Source of the DNA: Daldinia sp. FL1419
Taxonomy: Eukaryota; Ascomycota; Sordariomycetes; Xylariales; Hypoxylaceae
DNA length: 64,000 bases
Assembly (NCBI GenBank): GCA_025201765.1
Contig: MU623347.1
Span: 62,001 to 126,000 of the forward strand
Direction: 5' to 3'
How positions within the stretch are numbered: position 1 is the first letter of the stretch; each line of letters begins with the position of its first letter. The notes below the pieces were generated by a model. That model was not told where the DNA came from. It saw only the letters and a list, made by a program, of their open reading frames with translations, and ran no database searches. Below, in pieces: positions 47,045-58,431 of the stretch. The position numbers and the translations under genes are program-made.

Positions 47045-49606
47045 GATAAATCTCTAGCCAAGCCTCAAGCAGCCGGCATGGGCTCTCGGGCTAGTTGAAG
47101 AGGTATTGACGGAAATCGAAATGTAGCGCTCGAGGAATGGTTAACTCTGGGCTATAATGCCCAGGTATCAAACAACCAACTCTGAGTTAACCGCGTCTCA
47201 AGTGGATGTTTGATACACAGCAGTATACCACATATCGAAGAAATGCGAGTGCATTTACCGGTCCGTTATTTCAGTGGGAGCAGACACGAGTCTTATCGGC
47301 CCTAAGTATACACCACCCGGTGATTACTCGAGCATGAATAAAGCGCTCTGCGGGTTTCTACCGCTGAGACTAGAGGTCTGCCGGTGTGCCCAACCCCCTC
47401 GCCCGGGTCTCGTATGTTCGCATCAAACTGTACATACTCCCGCGAACATATGAATTGAACGAAGAGGGCAAATCGAGGCGTGGTCCATCCTTATTTTGGT
47501 GTAATATATAGTACTCAGAGCGATATGCATAGCCGGTGGAGTTAGTGGCGCCCAGACATGGCGTTCAGGGCTTCAAATGATGAAAAGAGCCAAGAGGATC
47601 AATGTATGAATACAAATACCTCGTGTCCCATGCCTTTTCCGTGATCAACTTGTAATTTGGCCGGTCTGTGTAATGTGTACCTTTCTTATGCTTGTTTATT
47701 GTGCTCGCCAAGGTTGCAGGAGTAGAAGTAATGCTGACGCGCGGTTTGTATGACTGGGTGGACGGTTACGTTTCCCAGAAGGTCGCCTGATCAGAGAAGA
47801 TTTGCCCCTAATTACTGGCCAGTTGCGCTACTCCTAAAATATAGTCCGAGTCATGTTTGAGGACGAAACGGCGGCAAGCTTATTCCTCGGTTAGGAATTA
47901 CCATTGCAAAATGCATTAGATTTGGCCACAAGTCGCTGTGCAAAAATAAGGCTTTGTATCTTGTCGTTTCTCCCCAATACGTATAATATTCGTAGTGCCA
48001 CGAGGCTCGCTAAGATTGTCACAACTTTAGCAAATGCACAATATTTTTTTTTAAATCAAGGGGGGAGGGAAACTTGAAAGCTCTAGAATTAAATAGAAAA
48101 TTGGTCGGAAAAAGGAAGCTTGGTGTTGTTGGTCAAAGACCTTGTAGTAGACGTGATACCAAGGACCTGACGTCGGAGATACCGTGCGGAGAAAAATGCC
48201 ATACACATGGATATTGCGATTCTAACCGAAAAAGTTATGAAGACTTACGAATGAATATAGAGCCACTAGACAACTAGAGGCGGAATAGAAATATGAAAAT
48301 ATTGCGCTTTACACATTTGATGAAGCAGTCGGTGTAAGATATGTGTTGCGTCCATGTCAGCGACCTCGGCGCACTGCCACGGCCTCGAGGAAATCCTCCT
48401 TGGGTAAGCAAGTATACCCGGCGGCAGTCCGCCGAAAGGCGATAGCCAGAGTTTTCAGGCTTCGAATTTTCAAAACTGAGATAATAATATAGAGACCATT
48501 CTTCTTATCCCGGCGTCGATGATTTTCTAGTCCGTTGTATGTGACATAGAGGCAGATCGGGTGGATAGTCTAGGATTTCGCACAGTCGCAGGGTTGCTGA
48601 CTTGCAGGAGAAGCTCGCAACGGGTAAACAGCTAGAAGGTATAGCCATTGTTGTGAATTTCAGGACATTTCAAGTCTCGAGAGTATATTATCTGCGAGAG
48701 AAAAAGGTCAGCGATAGTCAGAGACCGGGTTGGATGAGTGGTCGTCTCGGATTACCGATCAGAAATGGCGAATCGCTGGGTGTGCAGCTCCTATCTAAAA
48801 AAGTAGATGGATAGGAGTGATATCGACGAAAGAAGCAAGGAAGAAAAGTAGTTTCAAAGACGGAACAAGATGGGAATAAAATAAGGAATCATATAGTAGG
48901 CTTGTGGGAAGAGGGTAAAAGAGGTTGGATAGTGAAGTAAAAGGCGATTTGGTATTTGGTAATATTTCTCCTTGGTGCTAAAGAGGACTGAAGGCTATTA
49001 TTACCCGTCAAGAAACATTAGGTGAGTAAGTGCGGTTGCCCCACTCTAGCGCAACTCGACAAGACAGCCTGGACAGCCTGGACAGCCAACTGGTACCTAA
49101 ACTTTAAGGCTCCATAGACCCACCCAAAAGATGTATGCTTAACTAACCTAACAGGGAAACTAGACTATCGATAAGGGTCGTCAGCTTGAAGATTTAGTCG
49201 TCATTGGAGGGGTCTCTTTTGCACCCTGCGTTTCTGCGTTCCCGCTCTTACATAGTACATACATACATAGTACATGGCAGATAGACGGAAAGGGACCCCA
49301 CCACGCAAGATAGCCTCAAAGCTCACATAGGTACTTTCTTATCCAAATCTATAACTTTATACTTGATTCTTCTAACCAACCACGTTGGTTTCACCATGTT
49401 AAGGCTATAACCACATATCCCAACGAACCCACTACCACTATACTTGGGATCCGTAGACTCAAATTCACGAACGGCGCTTAATCCAAGCGCCCAACTCCTC
49501 CCATCAAAGTAGCCCCGCAGCAAGCCATCGCAACGTCTCAACCCACACACGCCGCGTAGAACAAACAAGACAAGACAAGATAGGACAAGGCAAGGCAAGG
49601 CACGCC
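47045..49606. other. Intergenic between EPL1 and KAE1
   Basis: No supported gene in about 2.5 kb. A short tandem GACAGCCTG occurs near 49073-49086. The KAE1 leader just before its ATG (49565-49600) is a tandem ACAAG/GGCAAG purine-rich repeat. Confidence 0.5.
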
Positions 49607-50701
49607 ATGGCCCAGCAGAAGCAACCCCTCCTATCCATCGGCTGCGAAGGCAGCGCCAACAAGCTCGGCATAGGCATAATATCCCACGACCCGACCACCG
49701 GGAAATCCTCCATCCTAGCCAACATCCGCGACACGTTCGTTTCTCCCCCGGGGACCGGCTTCCTACCCAAAGACACAGCTCGCCACCACCGCGCTTTCTT
49801 CGCGCGAGTAGCGCGCGCCGCCTTGGCCGCGGCGGGAATCACGCGCCCGGAGAAACAGCTGAGCTGCGTGTGCTACACCAAGGGGCCCGGGATGGGCGCG
49901 CCGCTGCAGTCTGTGGCCGTGGCCGCGCGCACGATAGCCTTGCTTTGGGACTTACCCCTTGTCGGCGTCAACCACTGCGTCGGGCACATCGAGATGGGGC
50001 GCGAGATCACGGGAGCTACGGACCCGGTAGTCTTGTATGTCTCGGGCGGCAACACCCAGGTGATCGCGTATGCGGAGCGCCGGTACCGTATCTTCGGCGA
50101 GACGCTAGATATTGCCGTAGGTAATTGTCTCGACCGTTTTGCGCGCACTTTGGGTATTAGCAATGACCCGGCTCCGGGGTACAATATCGAGCTACTCGCT
50201 CGCAAGTCTTCGGGTCGCGTGTTGCTCGACTTGCCGTACGCCGTCAAGGGCATGGACTGTAGTTTCAGCGGTATCCTTACTGCTGCCGATTTATTAGCTG
50301 CGCAGATGCGCGAGCAGGAGGCGCGTATTGCCGCGGGCGAAGAAATCAAAGAGGAGGACAGAATCACACCCGAAAATCTATGCTACAGTCTACAAGAGAC
50401 TATTTACGCTATGCTTGTCGAAATCACTGAGCGCGCTATGGCGCATGTTGGCAGTAGCCAGGTCCTTATTGTAGGCGGCGTAGGATGCAATGAACGTCTA
50501 CAGGAGATGATGGGACAGATGGCCAAGGAAAGAGGCGGAAGCGTGTATGCGACTGACGAGCGTTTCTGTATCGACAACGGTATCATGATTGCTCACGCAG
50601 GTTTGCTGGCGTATGAGACAGGATTCCGTACTCCATTGGAAGATAGTACTTGTACACAACGATTTAGAACAGATGAAGTTTACGTCAAATGGAGAGATTG
50701 A
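49607..50701 (+). CDS. KAE1: KEOPS catalytic subunit Kae1, tRNA t6A37 threonylcarbamoyltransferase
   Basis: A 364-residue intronless protein with the full Kae1/OSGEP architecture (ASKHA fold). Visible motifs are LLSIGCEGSANKLGIGII at the start, the metal-binding HCVGH with His123 and His127, LYVSGGNTQVIAY, CLDRFARTLGISNDPAPGYN, VKGMDCSFSGILTAADLL, GGVGCNERLQEMM, and CIDNGIMIAHAGLLA with metal ligand Asp323. With Bud32, Cgi121, Pcc1 and Gon7 it transfers threonylcarbamoyl to A37 of ANN-decoding tRNAs in the cytosol and nucleus. It lacks a mitochondrial presequence, which separates it from the Qri7 paralogue. ATG context CGCCATGG is strong. It is strongly GC-biased in its first half, more than its neighbours. 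It converges on the Snf1 beta gene. Confidence 0.98.
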   Translation: MAQQKQPLLSIGCEGSANKLGIGIISHDPTTGKSSILANIRDTFVSPPGTGFLPKDTARHHRAFFARVARAALAAAGITRPEKQLSCVCYTKGPGMGAPLQSVAVAARTIALLWDLPLVGVNHCVGHIEMGREITGATDPVVLYVSGGNTQVIAYAERRYRIFGETLDIAVGNCLDRFARTLGISNDPAPGYNIELLARKSSGRVLLDLPYAVKGMDCSFSGILTAADLLAAQMREQEARIAAGEEIKEEDRITPENLCYSLQETIYAMLVEITERAMAHVGSSQVLIVGGVGCNERLQEMMGQMAKERGGSVYATDERFCIDNGIMIAHAGLLAYETGFRTPLEDSTCTQRFRTDEVYVKWRD

Positions 50702-51160
50702 GTCCAGTTCAGCATGTTTGCCCAATTATGATTATTTCACTGTGGTTGTGCTGAGTTTCTCTAAATCTATTACCAACGTTGTCTAAACGGATTCCGTATG
50801 ATCTGCCTGCGCAGCTATAACTTTTACATCGTACGTGTCCTTCTAATAGTTTCATGGCATCGTATTATCTTTATGAACAACCGTTTTCATGTTTTGAATC
50901 ATTGGGTAATGCATTTCACATGGGCAACCCGTTCCCGAATTTATCATCTTGCTCATGCGAGACACGGCCCTAGTCGGTACCACACTCCAAAATCTGGAGT
51001 CGTATATTAGACATAGCTCATAGGGCTTCCCGTCCTAATAAAAAAGCCATGGTGAGGCATTTCATCCCCATTTAAAAAGCTCCCGCACGATAAGAAATGT
51101 GACGTATCCCAGGGACATCCGACACAGTCTAATAGCTTTACCACGAAACATCGAAGAAAC
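50702..51160. other. Convergent 3' spacer, KAE1 / Snf1 beta
   Basis: Only 459 bp separate two stop codons on opposite strands. No gene is seen; it must hold both polyadenylation regions. Confidence 0.5.
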
Positions 51161-52714
51161 TCATTCGTTCTTCGTGGCCTTGTAAATAATCGTAGTCACG
51201 TACTTTATAGCCGTTAGCGTTAAAAATCCAAGAAAATGAGATGCTAGGAATGTCATACCTTATTCTGGTATCTGGTAGTAGCCGATACAGCAAGAACATT
51301 GTTCTTAATACTACAGGTGGCCAGGTGATTAAGCACGGTATGGTTTGGCATATTCAAGACGCTGTTGTCATCCTTGATCAATGTAACGTTGTTCATAATT
51401 GGCTTACTCAAGAAACCAGGCAGACTAGGTGGTGGCGGGAGTCGTTCGAGGGCTAAGGATGAAAGTCTATACGACGAGGAATCTTCGGGTTGGTCAAAGT
51501 CGTCTAAATATTGAGGTATCTTATCCGAGAAGTTCTCGATGGGATCTATGACCTTCTGCTGAGGAACCCTCATGGTGTCGTCGTGTGAGGGCTGCCTAGA
51601 CGGAAGAGATAAGGCAGCTTCGTTTGACTTCGGAACGCCAGCGTCTAATGGGACGTTCCGCGAGTCGCTATCCTCTCCGCTTACTTCAATATAATTTACT
51701 AAGTTATTTCCAAAATCGACAGTAGTAGGCAGATCTGGTGATGTCTGCATATTGCCGTCGACGAGGAACTTGATATGATGTGTGCCCGGAAAGACAGGTA
51801 TTACTGTCTCTAACACACCCTCTCTAACCTTACTATAGTCGGAGAAGTGTCAGCAGTCAGTGATCAAAAGTTTACTTGTTTAACCAATGTTACCTGGCGT
51901 ACTATCTAGTAGCCAGATATTCGAAGCCGAACCACTAACGGCGAGAAGACAAAACTCACGATGGAAGTAATCGTTGTTTCCTACTCCATTGAAATGGCGT
52001 TCCCGTGACATAGACCTTCTGGCCACCTCGAGACCACTCAATCCGAGTTGGTATGGTAGGTCTCGTCTTGTCGACCCGAAGCTCTTCGGTGTCATCCTCA
52101 TCAGTCGCATTACTAAGTCCTGATGCACGACGAGGTAGGCTAGCTGAATCGTCGAGAGATGCGACATCGTCAATGGCCTTATCGTCGGCATCACTGGGCG
52201 CAACTATCGGCGACCCGGGGGTATGGATCTCTTCTTCTATCGGAAGCGGTAGGCGCGGCGGCCGAGAGTGTTGTGGGTAAGACATATCCGGGATGCTGCT
52301 TGTGGGGCCTGACATCAGGCTCTCCTCGTAGTGAGAACCGTGAGCATACGACGAATCCTGTTCCGAGTGGGAAGAGGAGAAGGGAACGGCTACAGGCTTG
52401 GAGTGTTCATCTTTAATCTCGGCAGGCTTCGGCTTCTGCTCGGGAATCTTAGCAGGAACAGCAGAGTGGTAAGAACTAGCTGAAGGTGAGGATGAATTAA
52501 GTATGGAGAGTGGCCTCGAATTCTTGTTAAGTATCGAAGTACCGGTTGCCTGGATGGTAGAAGCCTCGGGAGAGGCTGGTGACCTAATATGCTGGTTATG
52601 GATCGATACCAGGTTCTTGGGTTGGTTCTTGGAAGCTCTGGGGGAATCGTGGGACGAAGACGAGGCATTAGTGGGGGTAGCCGGCTTCGAGGTCGACGAA
52701 GGGTTGTTTCCCAT
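51161..52714 (-). CDS. SIP2: Snf1/AMPK beta subunit (3 exons)
   Basis: Exons from the 5' end are 52714-51960, 51832-51259 and 51202-51161, giving 456 residues. The start MGNNPSSTSKP has Gly2 for N-myristoylation. A Ser/Pro-rich arm follows to about residue 215. The glycogen-binding CBM48 domain is RPTIPTRIEWSRGGQKVYVT, FQWSRK, then after splicing SKVREGVLETVIPVFPGTHH and IKFLVDGNMQTSPDLPTTVD. The C-terminal ASC domain (PQYLDDFDQPED, PPPPSLPGFLSKPIMNN, VLNHLATCSIKNNVLAVSAT) anchors the alpha and gamma subunits and is completed by a 14-codon last exon, YVTTIIYKATKNE. The kinase complex controls energy and carbon source responses. Introns are 127 and 56 bp. One ancestral fungal beta gene corresponds to yeast SIP1, SIP2 and GAL83 jointly, so the symbol is approximate. 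Confidence 0.95.
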
Positions 52715-54827
52715 TTTTGGACGTGGGGGACCGGGGGAGGAAAGGAATTCCCCCCTTTCGGATGGATTAAACTTGCTTGTTCCTATGGGAATTTAGAAAG
52801 GGGGCGATAGACTATGGGTAATGTGTAATGGATATTGGGTATTGGGTATCCGGGGGCAATAGCAATAGGCGATGAGGCAATGGGGAAATTTGGATCAATG
52901 GATCAGTGGTTTCAATGGTCAATGGCGGGGAAGGTCAGAAGCTGACGGGGCGAGATGCGGTGCGTCGTGCGTCGTGCGTCTTGGGTCTTGGGTCTTGGAC
53001 CCTTGGGCTACGGACAATGGACAATAGGCTGGTTGCGCGGGTGCCGCAAAGAAGAGCAGCGGTGTGACGGAAAGGAGGATTTACTGGATTTTGCTTAGAT
53101 TTGCTTGGGATTTGTCGGAAGTGAGTCAAGCTGAGGACGAGTAAACGTGGATCACGGCAAGCAAAAAATGGTCATGAGACCTTTTTCGCGATTTTTGAGT
53201 AGTTGGAGTGATGAGACAAGAAAAATAGAAGAGAACAAAGCACGAGGTAACGGAGGTAACAAAGTATAGCGATTGGGTAGCCGGGGGCGATCTAAACGAG
53301 GAAAGGACGAGGTTCAGGTTCAAGTCAAGATTGCTTAGGTTGTCCTAGGCTATCAGGGTTCTAAAGTTGTTCCTTTCTACATATGATAACTAACCGCGAA
53401 TCCAATCAATTGATAGATAGGTCCCTGCACCTTCTCTGCTCTTCCCCCTGCCCCTCTGCCCGCTCTTAGTCCCCGGTCAGCAAGAAATAGCGCACAGACC
53501 ACAGACCGAATATCACCGCAAGGGTCCAAGTACCTTACTGTAAGTATAATATATGTATATCCCTACGTGATTAACCCAGTGCAGGTACTTTGGGTATACT
53601 CATGATTTCATCATTTATAATCCAACACGTATGATTTGTATTATATATTACATCCTCATAATCTGACGACATTATGTACTTGAACTAAAAAAGAACTACT
53701 ACATAATATCACTCCAAAAAAGATAAATCTTTTACGCTGAGAAAAGATACACACATTATTCGTAAAAGACAATATGAGACCACTTTAATCTATGTCCTCC
53801 GTCGAAGTCGAGTCAGCGGTGAGCACCGATCAGTAAAACATTCCAGCGCAACCAACCATAAATATTAGAACTCTAAAGTACGTACGGATCCATACCATTT
53901 TCGAATACCCAACAACCTTAATTATGAGGTAGGTACCTGCGTATCCGTTGTACATTTACCTTGAGCCGATCAAGCCGCTTGGCTGCACGTGGGTTTTCAA
54001 TTACATAACAGCCTCGAGTTTCCTCCAGCTGTCTGGGTTGTCTTGGGTCCTGTGGGTTAAACTGTTACAGTAGGTCTCTTCGCATGACCCAGAAGTTCCA
54101 ATACATTCCTGGAAAGCCACATGCGAAAAAGCTTCGATACCCCGTTTCGACTTTCCAATGATTTGGAGCCCTGGAGCTTACCCCAAACAGGATCGGAGTA
54201 ACGGATTCACTCTTTCTGCCGTGCAGGTTGTGGAGGTCGTTCAGGTCGTTCAGGTCGTACGGGATTTCCAATTGAGATCCGATCCTATCGAGCGACGGCA
54301 ATAAAGGGATACCAACCTAAACTTACCTAGGAGGTACCCAAGTAAAAATAACTACTAGTACCTATAGATAAGGTAGGGGCACTTAACACATTACATAGTA
54401 GACGCATTTACCTACTAAGCTACTGAGGTACTACATACCTAACCGTTAGGTATAGGTACCTACCTACCTACCTACACATACGGTACGCGTTCTGTGGTAC
54501 CTGAGTAGATCATCTGAATCTGCACCCGTACGTTGCCAAGACTAGAAGCGTCACCTTCGTCATACCTTACCCGACAACGATACCTACCTACCTGCATAAG
54601 AGATACCTAATAATACTCGGTCAGAAGGTCCAAGAGCAAGTTAACAATACACCAAGAAGCATAATTCGGCAAACTGAAAACTACCCCTTTTCGCCGGTCG
54701 AAATTTTCCAAGCTGTTCAGTTTACGGAAATACACAAAAGAGAGAGATCATCGGCCACGCTGTCCCAAGCCGATCCAGACGATCTAAACAATCTAAACAA
54801 TCTAGGCCACGAGCCCAAATTGCGCCG
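52715..54827. other. Divergent spacer between Snf1 beta and the membrane protein gene
   Basis: No supported gene. It includes tandem CGTCGTGCGTC/GGGTCTT repeats at about 52962-53000, GTCGTTCAG repeats near 54238, and a dense set of AGGTACCT motifs with a CCTAACCGTTAGG element at 54438-54450. Confidence 0.5.
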
Positions 54828-55622
54828 ATGGACTGGCTAAAGTATCTAAAGCCCTTGCAGACATTTGGCACTTCTTTCCTGTATCCCGCGCTTAAGCTGA
54901 TACTAAAGCTATGCTATATCGTCACGATACCTCTACGTTATCCAATCTACTATCTCTTTACTTTGGTCGTGTTTCTCTTATCTCCCTTCTGGCACATGCT
55001 TCACTCGATTTCGAGTACGACATTGGCTGTTGTGGATTTGATTGCTAAGCTCAAGGTATTCTCCTATAGCCTGCTTTGTGACACCCCTCGTAACTCGCCC
55101 GCGTAGATAACAAGGCTCGCATGCTAATCGTAAGATAGTACCTCTATATTTACGTAAGGACACTCATCTACAACATCTCCAACAGCTTAACATCCGGAAA
55201 TACCCTTATCATACTAATCCCAATATCCAATGTAGTTCGCCTACGCAGCTATTATAGGTATCTGTGCCGGCTGCCTACTCTACGGGGCGTCCAGCCTCAT
55301 GTTTGTCACGCTAGGCGTCGATGCATCACAGGACCAAGATTCAGATTATTATAGGAAGCGCAAATCTCTTCCCTCTTATGACGAAGACCAAGCGTCTTAC
55401 GAGCCGGACTCCGGTACTCGTTCTGGGGATAGCTCCGGCAGGATATCCGCATCTGGCTCGGCCTTAAGGCGTGCTAAATCAAAACAACACGTGAAAGATG
55501 AGACGCACGAAATCTTCGAAAGGCAGTGGAAGATACTAAGATCTCCCGGGAAACCCAAAAGGCGACGTAGGGGGTTACTCTCTCAGACGATACATGAAGA
55601 AAGTAGTAGCGACTTTTCGTGA
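54828..55622 (+). CDS. Integral membrane protein of unknown function (2 exons)
   Basis: Exons 54828-55055 and 55236-55622 give 204 residues; the 180 bp intron starts GTATTC and ends TGTAG and phases are 0. Hydrophobic segments lie at about residues 17-37, 40-60 and 77-100, the last straddling the exon start (FAYAAIIGICAGCLLYGASS). The rest, residues ~105-204, is hydrophilic: Ser-, Asp- and Tyr-rich (DSDYYRKRKSLPSYDEDQAS), then strongly basic (GKPKRRRRGLLSQ), and probably cytosolic. The splice creates an unbroken hydrophobic segment, which supports the junction. I do not recognise the family. A small ER or organelle membrane protein is likely. Confidence 0.7.
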
Positions 55623-56063
55623 TGACGTCGATACCATCCGAAGCCGATGTCTTTTAACTTATTCCCACGTTCGGACATTGTCTGATCGGAAAGGGTCAGA
55701 CTCATATATAATCGACCTACAGCATGCGCGCACGCTATTAACCGCATATAGTAACCCAGGCGGAAACTCGCAACCAGTTAGCAAAATCGCATTTATTGGC
55801 CAGTCTATAACCAAAAATCCCGTGATTCCATTCACCCATACACTTCAAACTATGCTACACATGTTGGTGGGTAATGTTAATAACCGATATTATTCACAAT
55901 AACCCTAAACTACCTGACTACCTACCTACAACTAAATAGCCAGATCTAGACTTGCTCCTACTAGTCGGATTATACATAATCATGTATTTATATAGTGCGA
56001 GTCTAGTAATGAAGTAAACGCAGGCATTACTCGTAAACGTCAAGCATTACACTCTATTCCAAT
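55623..56063. other. Convergent 3' spacer
   Basis: 441 bp between two converging genes. No gene or recognised site. Confidence 0.5.
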
Positions 56064-57065
56064 TTACGCTATTATCACGATCCAAAACCCAACAACACCT
56101 AGGATCCCCAGCCAAGCTGCCTGTGACAGACGGCCCGCTGCGGCCGGAGTAGTTGTCGAAGTGACGGTCTCTCCGCTTATCTCCGCCCCCGTGCTCTGAG
56201 CAGACTGTATAGTACTGCCCGATCCCGACGTCAACGTTGGCGTCGCCTGCTCGCTCCGGCTACTTGCACTCGTACTTTTCGGTATAACCGATGGACTAAC
56301 CCTATACGGTGCTGAGAACAAATGACTAGAAGTAGGACTGGGCGTCTCCGGGGTCGCAAGTCTGACGTTCCCCGTATATGGTATCACGGTCTGCGTCTTG
56401 TACCAGCTCTGCCACTCTGGCGGCTGGGCTAAAGCTGTAAGAGCATTAGATCAATATCTCCTAGCTCAACCAGCCCATATAGCCTATGAAGCAACACGAA
56501 GACTCAACCGCCCAACCAAAGGAATAATGATAGGTAGAAGTATACCGGGAAAAAAAAAAAAAAAAAACAAAAAAAAAACAAAAAAAAAAAAAAACTCACG
56601 CCTGTAAGTAATGGTCATCCCCCTTTCCACCGTCGTCTGTACCGGCCCATACTTCAACGACGGAATGCACGCAATCTGTTCCACCACATCCCCAAATCCG
56701 TCCGCGCACCAATACATGCACCAGCCCACATTCTCCGGCGTCTCGCTATTCTTTTCCGCACACCGGCGATAACAATCCGGCGCCAGGGCAGATTGCGCGG
56801 GTGATGCCGCGCTATGGACGCAGTTTAATTGACAATACGGGATATTCGTCTCGTTGATCGAGCCCGGGAGCAGACTCCCCGTCGCCACAGCCACCGGATC
56901 CTGACACCGCAGTAAACACGGCACGGCGTTGGCTTTGAACGGCGGCGTAGAGCCGTCCAGCGTGTCTTCGCATATTAGGGGGTCTGGAATATTCTGTGCG
57001 CCTGCGCCTGCGCCTACGCGAAGCGCCGACGAGGCGAAGAATACTAAACTTAGGTATTGATTCAT
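56064..57065 (-). CDS. Secreted Cys-rich surface protein, likely GPI- or membrane-anchored (2 exons)
   Basis: Exons 57065-56600 and 56434-56064 give 278 residues; the intron is 165 bp (GTGAGT...ACAG), phase 1. A signal peptide is evident (MNQYLSLVFFASSALRVGAGAG, cleavage near 23). The mature N-terminal half has ten Cys: C32, C50, C54, C78, C82, C98, C102, C116, C120 and C133. Eight form four CX3C pairs. One N-glycosylation sequon, NETN, is at 71. A Ser/Thr/Pro-rich stalk (about 175-255) follows, and the protein ends in a hydrophobic tail (WLGILGVVGFWIVIIA) with no charged residue after it. That pattern fits a GPI anchor or tail membrane segment at the cell wall. It is not a CFEM domain in the strict sense. 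Function unknown. Confidence 0.75.
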
Positions 57066-58431
57066 ATCGACTACCTATCCGAGAAGAAAATAAAATAAAT
57101 TATTAAGTTATAATCGTTGTTACCATCGTATGTCGACGTTGTCGTGGCAATTTAAAGTCCTCACGACGCCCGGTTTATATGGGATATCCGCATTAGGTAT
57201 CAGGCACCCATGTAGAATACCACCTAACGGTTAGGCGCCTCGTGCGGTTAGCCTATCAGAATCTTTACTTTCTGAGCCGAGGGACAAAGGACTCCATATC
57301 GCATCCTCCATCTTCCCCCCGGTCATACAATAATTCCAAGTTTTCTGTAAACATAAACCACTCTTATCGGATAGCCTGAGGCACGCGATATTACGCTAGG
57401 CGGGGGACTATATCTCCTTCGCGTGTAAGATAACGCGCCTAGTCGCCGGGTTGCATAGCGAGAGTATAATTATACCCGGTGTTCGATCAGAAGTTTTACT
57501 TGTTTTGAACAGAGTAACGACGTCGAAGTTTCAAGGCTGATTTGGAAGACGTAGGAGACAGTACATCTTCCATGTTTATATTTGCTGTAATTCGGCTGAA
57601 TGAGTTGAATAAAGAAGAGAAAACCTCTGCGGTGGAAGGCCTAGACAATTATATAACGAGCATCTAACCAAAATCGTGGCAAACAAATGGATGCAGCCAT
57701 CAGTCTTGAAGTTGGTTTCGCCAGTTCTATCAATCCTAGGTTTATTTGGTTCACAATTGCTGTGGCCGTTTCATGGTCTGGAGGCGACCACCACATTATG
57801 GAGACCTGATTGTAGATAAATTCTCAAGTCGCGGTAGGCTTAGGCCAAACACTAATCACGAAGGAGAACACGTACTGGTCCATAGAAACTTGACTTTCGA
57901 GGTTAATCTATTCAACACTAAATAGATTGGGCGCACATGCCGATTAGCTTAAATTATTGCAAGTCCTTTTTCCCTGCTCTTGTTCTTGCTGCCCCTCTTC
58001 TTATTACTTCTTAGACTCTGTCCGAAGTCGTATAATGTCTTATATCCTTAGAGTGTAACTACCCCGTATAGTTTTCTCTTGTGCCTGTAGCCACGAATAC
58101 GCCTATGAGAGTGAGAATTAAAAAATGATGTTAGTCTTGGTTAAGTTCCGAAAGCTTCCGACTGCATGAGAACCAGACACGGGAAACCGCTTTATGTTAG
58201 AAAGGTGAGAATAACAAAGGTCGTGAAGATCGTGAGGATATGAAAGTTGTGAGGATAATAGTTATAGCTGTAGCTATAAGTCGTTTGAATAGGGCAAAGA
58301 ACTTCATCCGAACGAGTCAGGCAACTTCAGGGTCGACACCTCGAGTGTCTGATATAATAAGGGATTGTATGGGGGGCCCGTAGGCCAGCTTCAAGTGAAG
58401 CTACCAGATGTCAAGCAAGCTATAAGAAAGG
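57066..58431. other. Intergenic, no supported gene
   Basis: Holds the promoter of the Cys-rich protein gene, a CCTAACGGTTAGG element at 57223-57235, and an inverted repeat AGCTTCA-AG-TGAAGCT at 58387-58402 next to the retroelement relic. Confidence 0.5.

Noticed and set aside
7951..52714. TSC2, calcineurin B and Snf1 beta as a signalling gene cluster
   Set aside because: They are scattered among unrelated housekeeping genes on different strands with large gaps; co-location is more simply chance.
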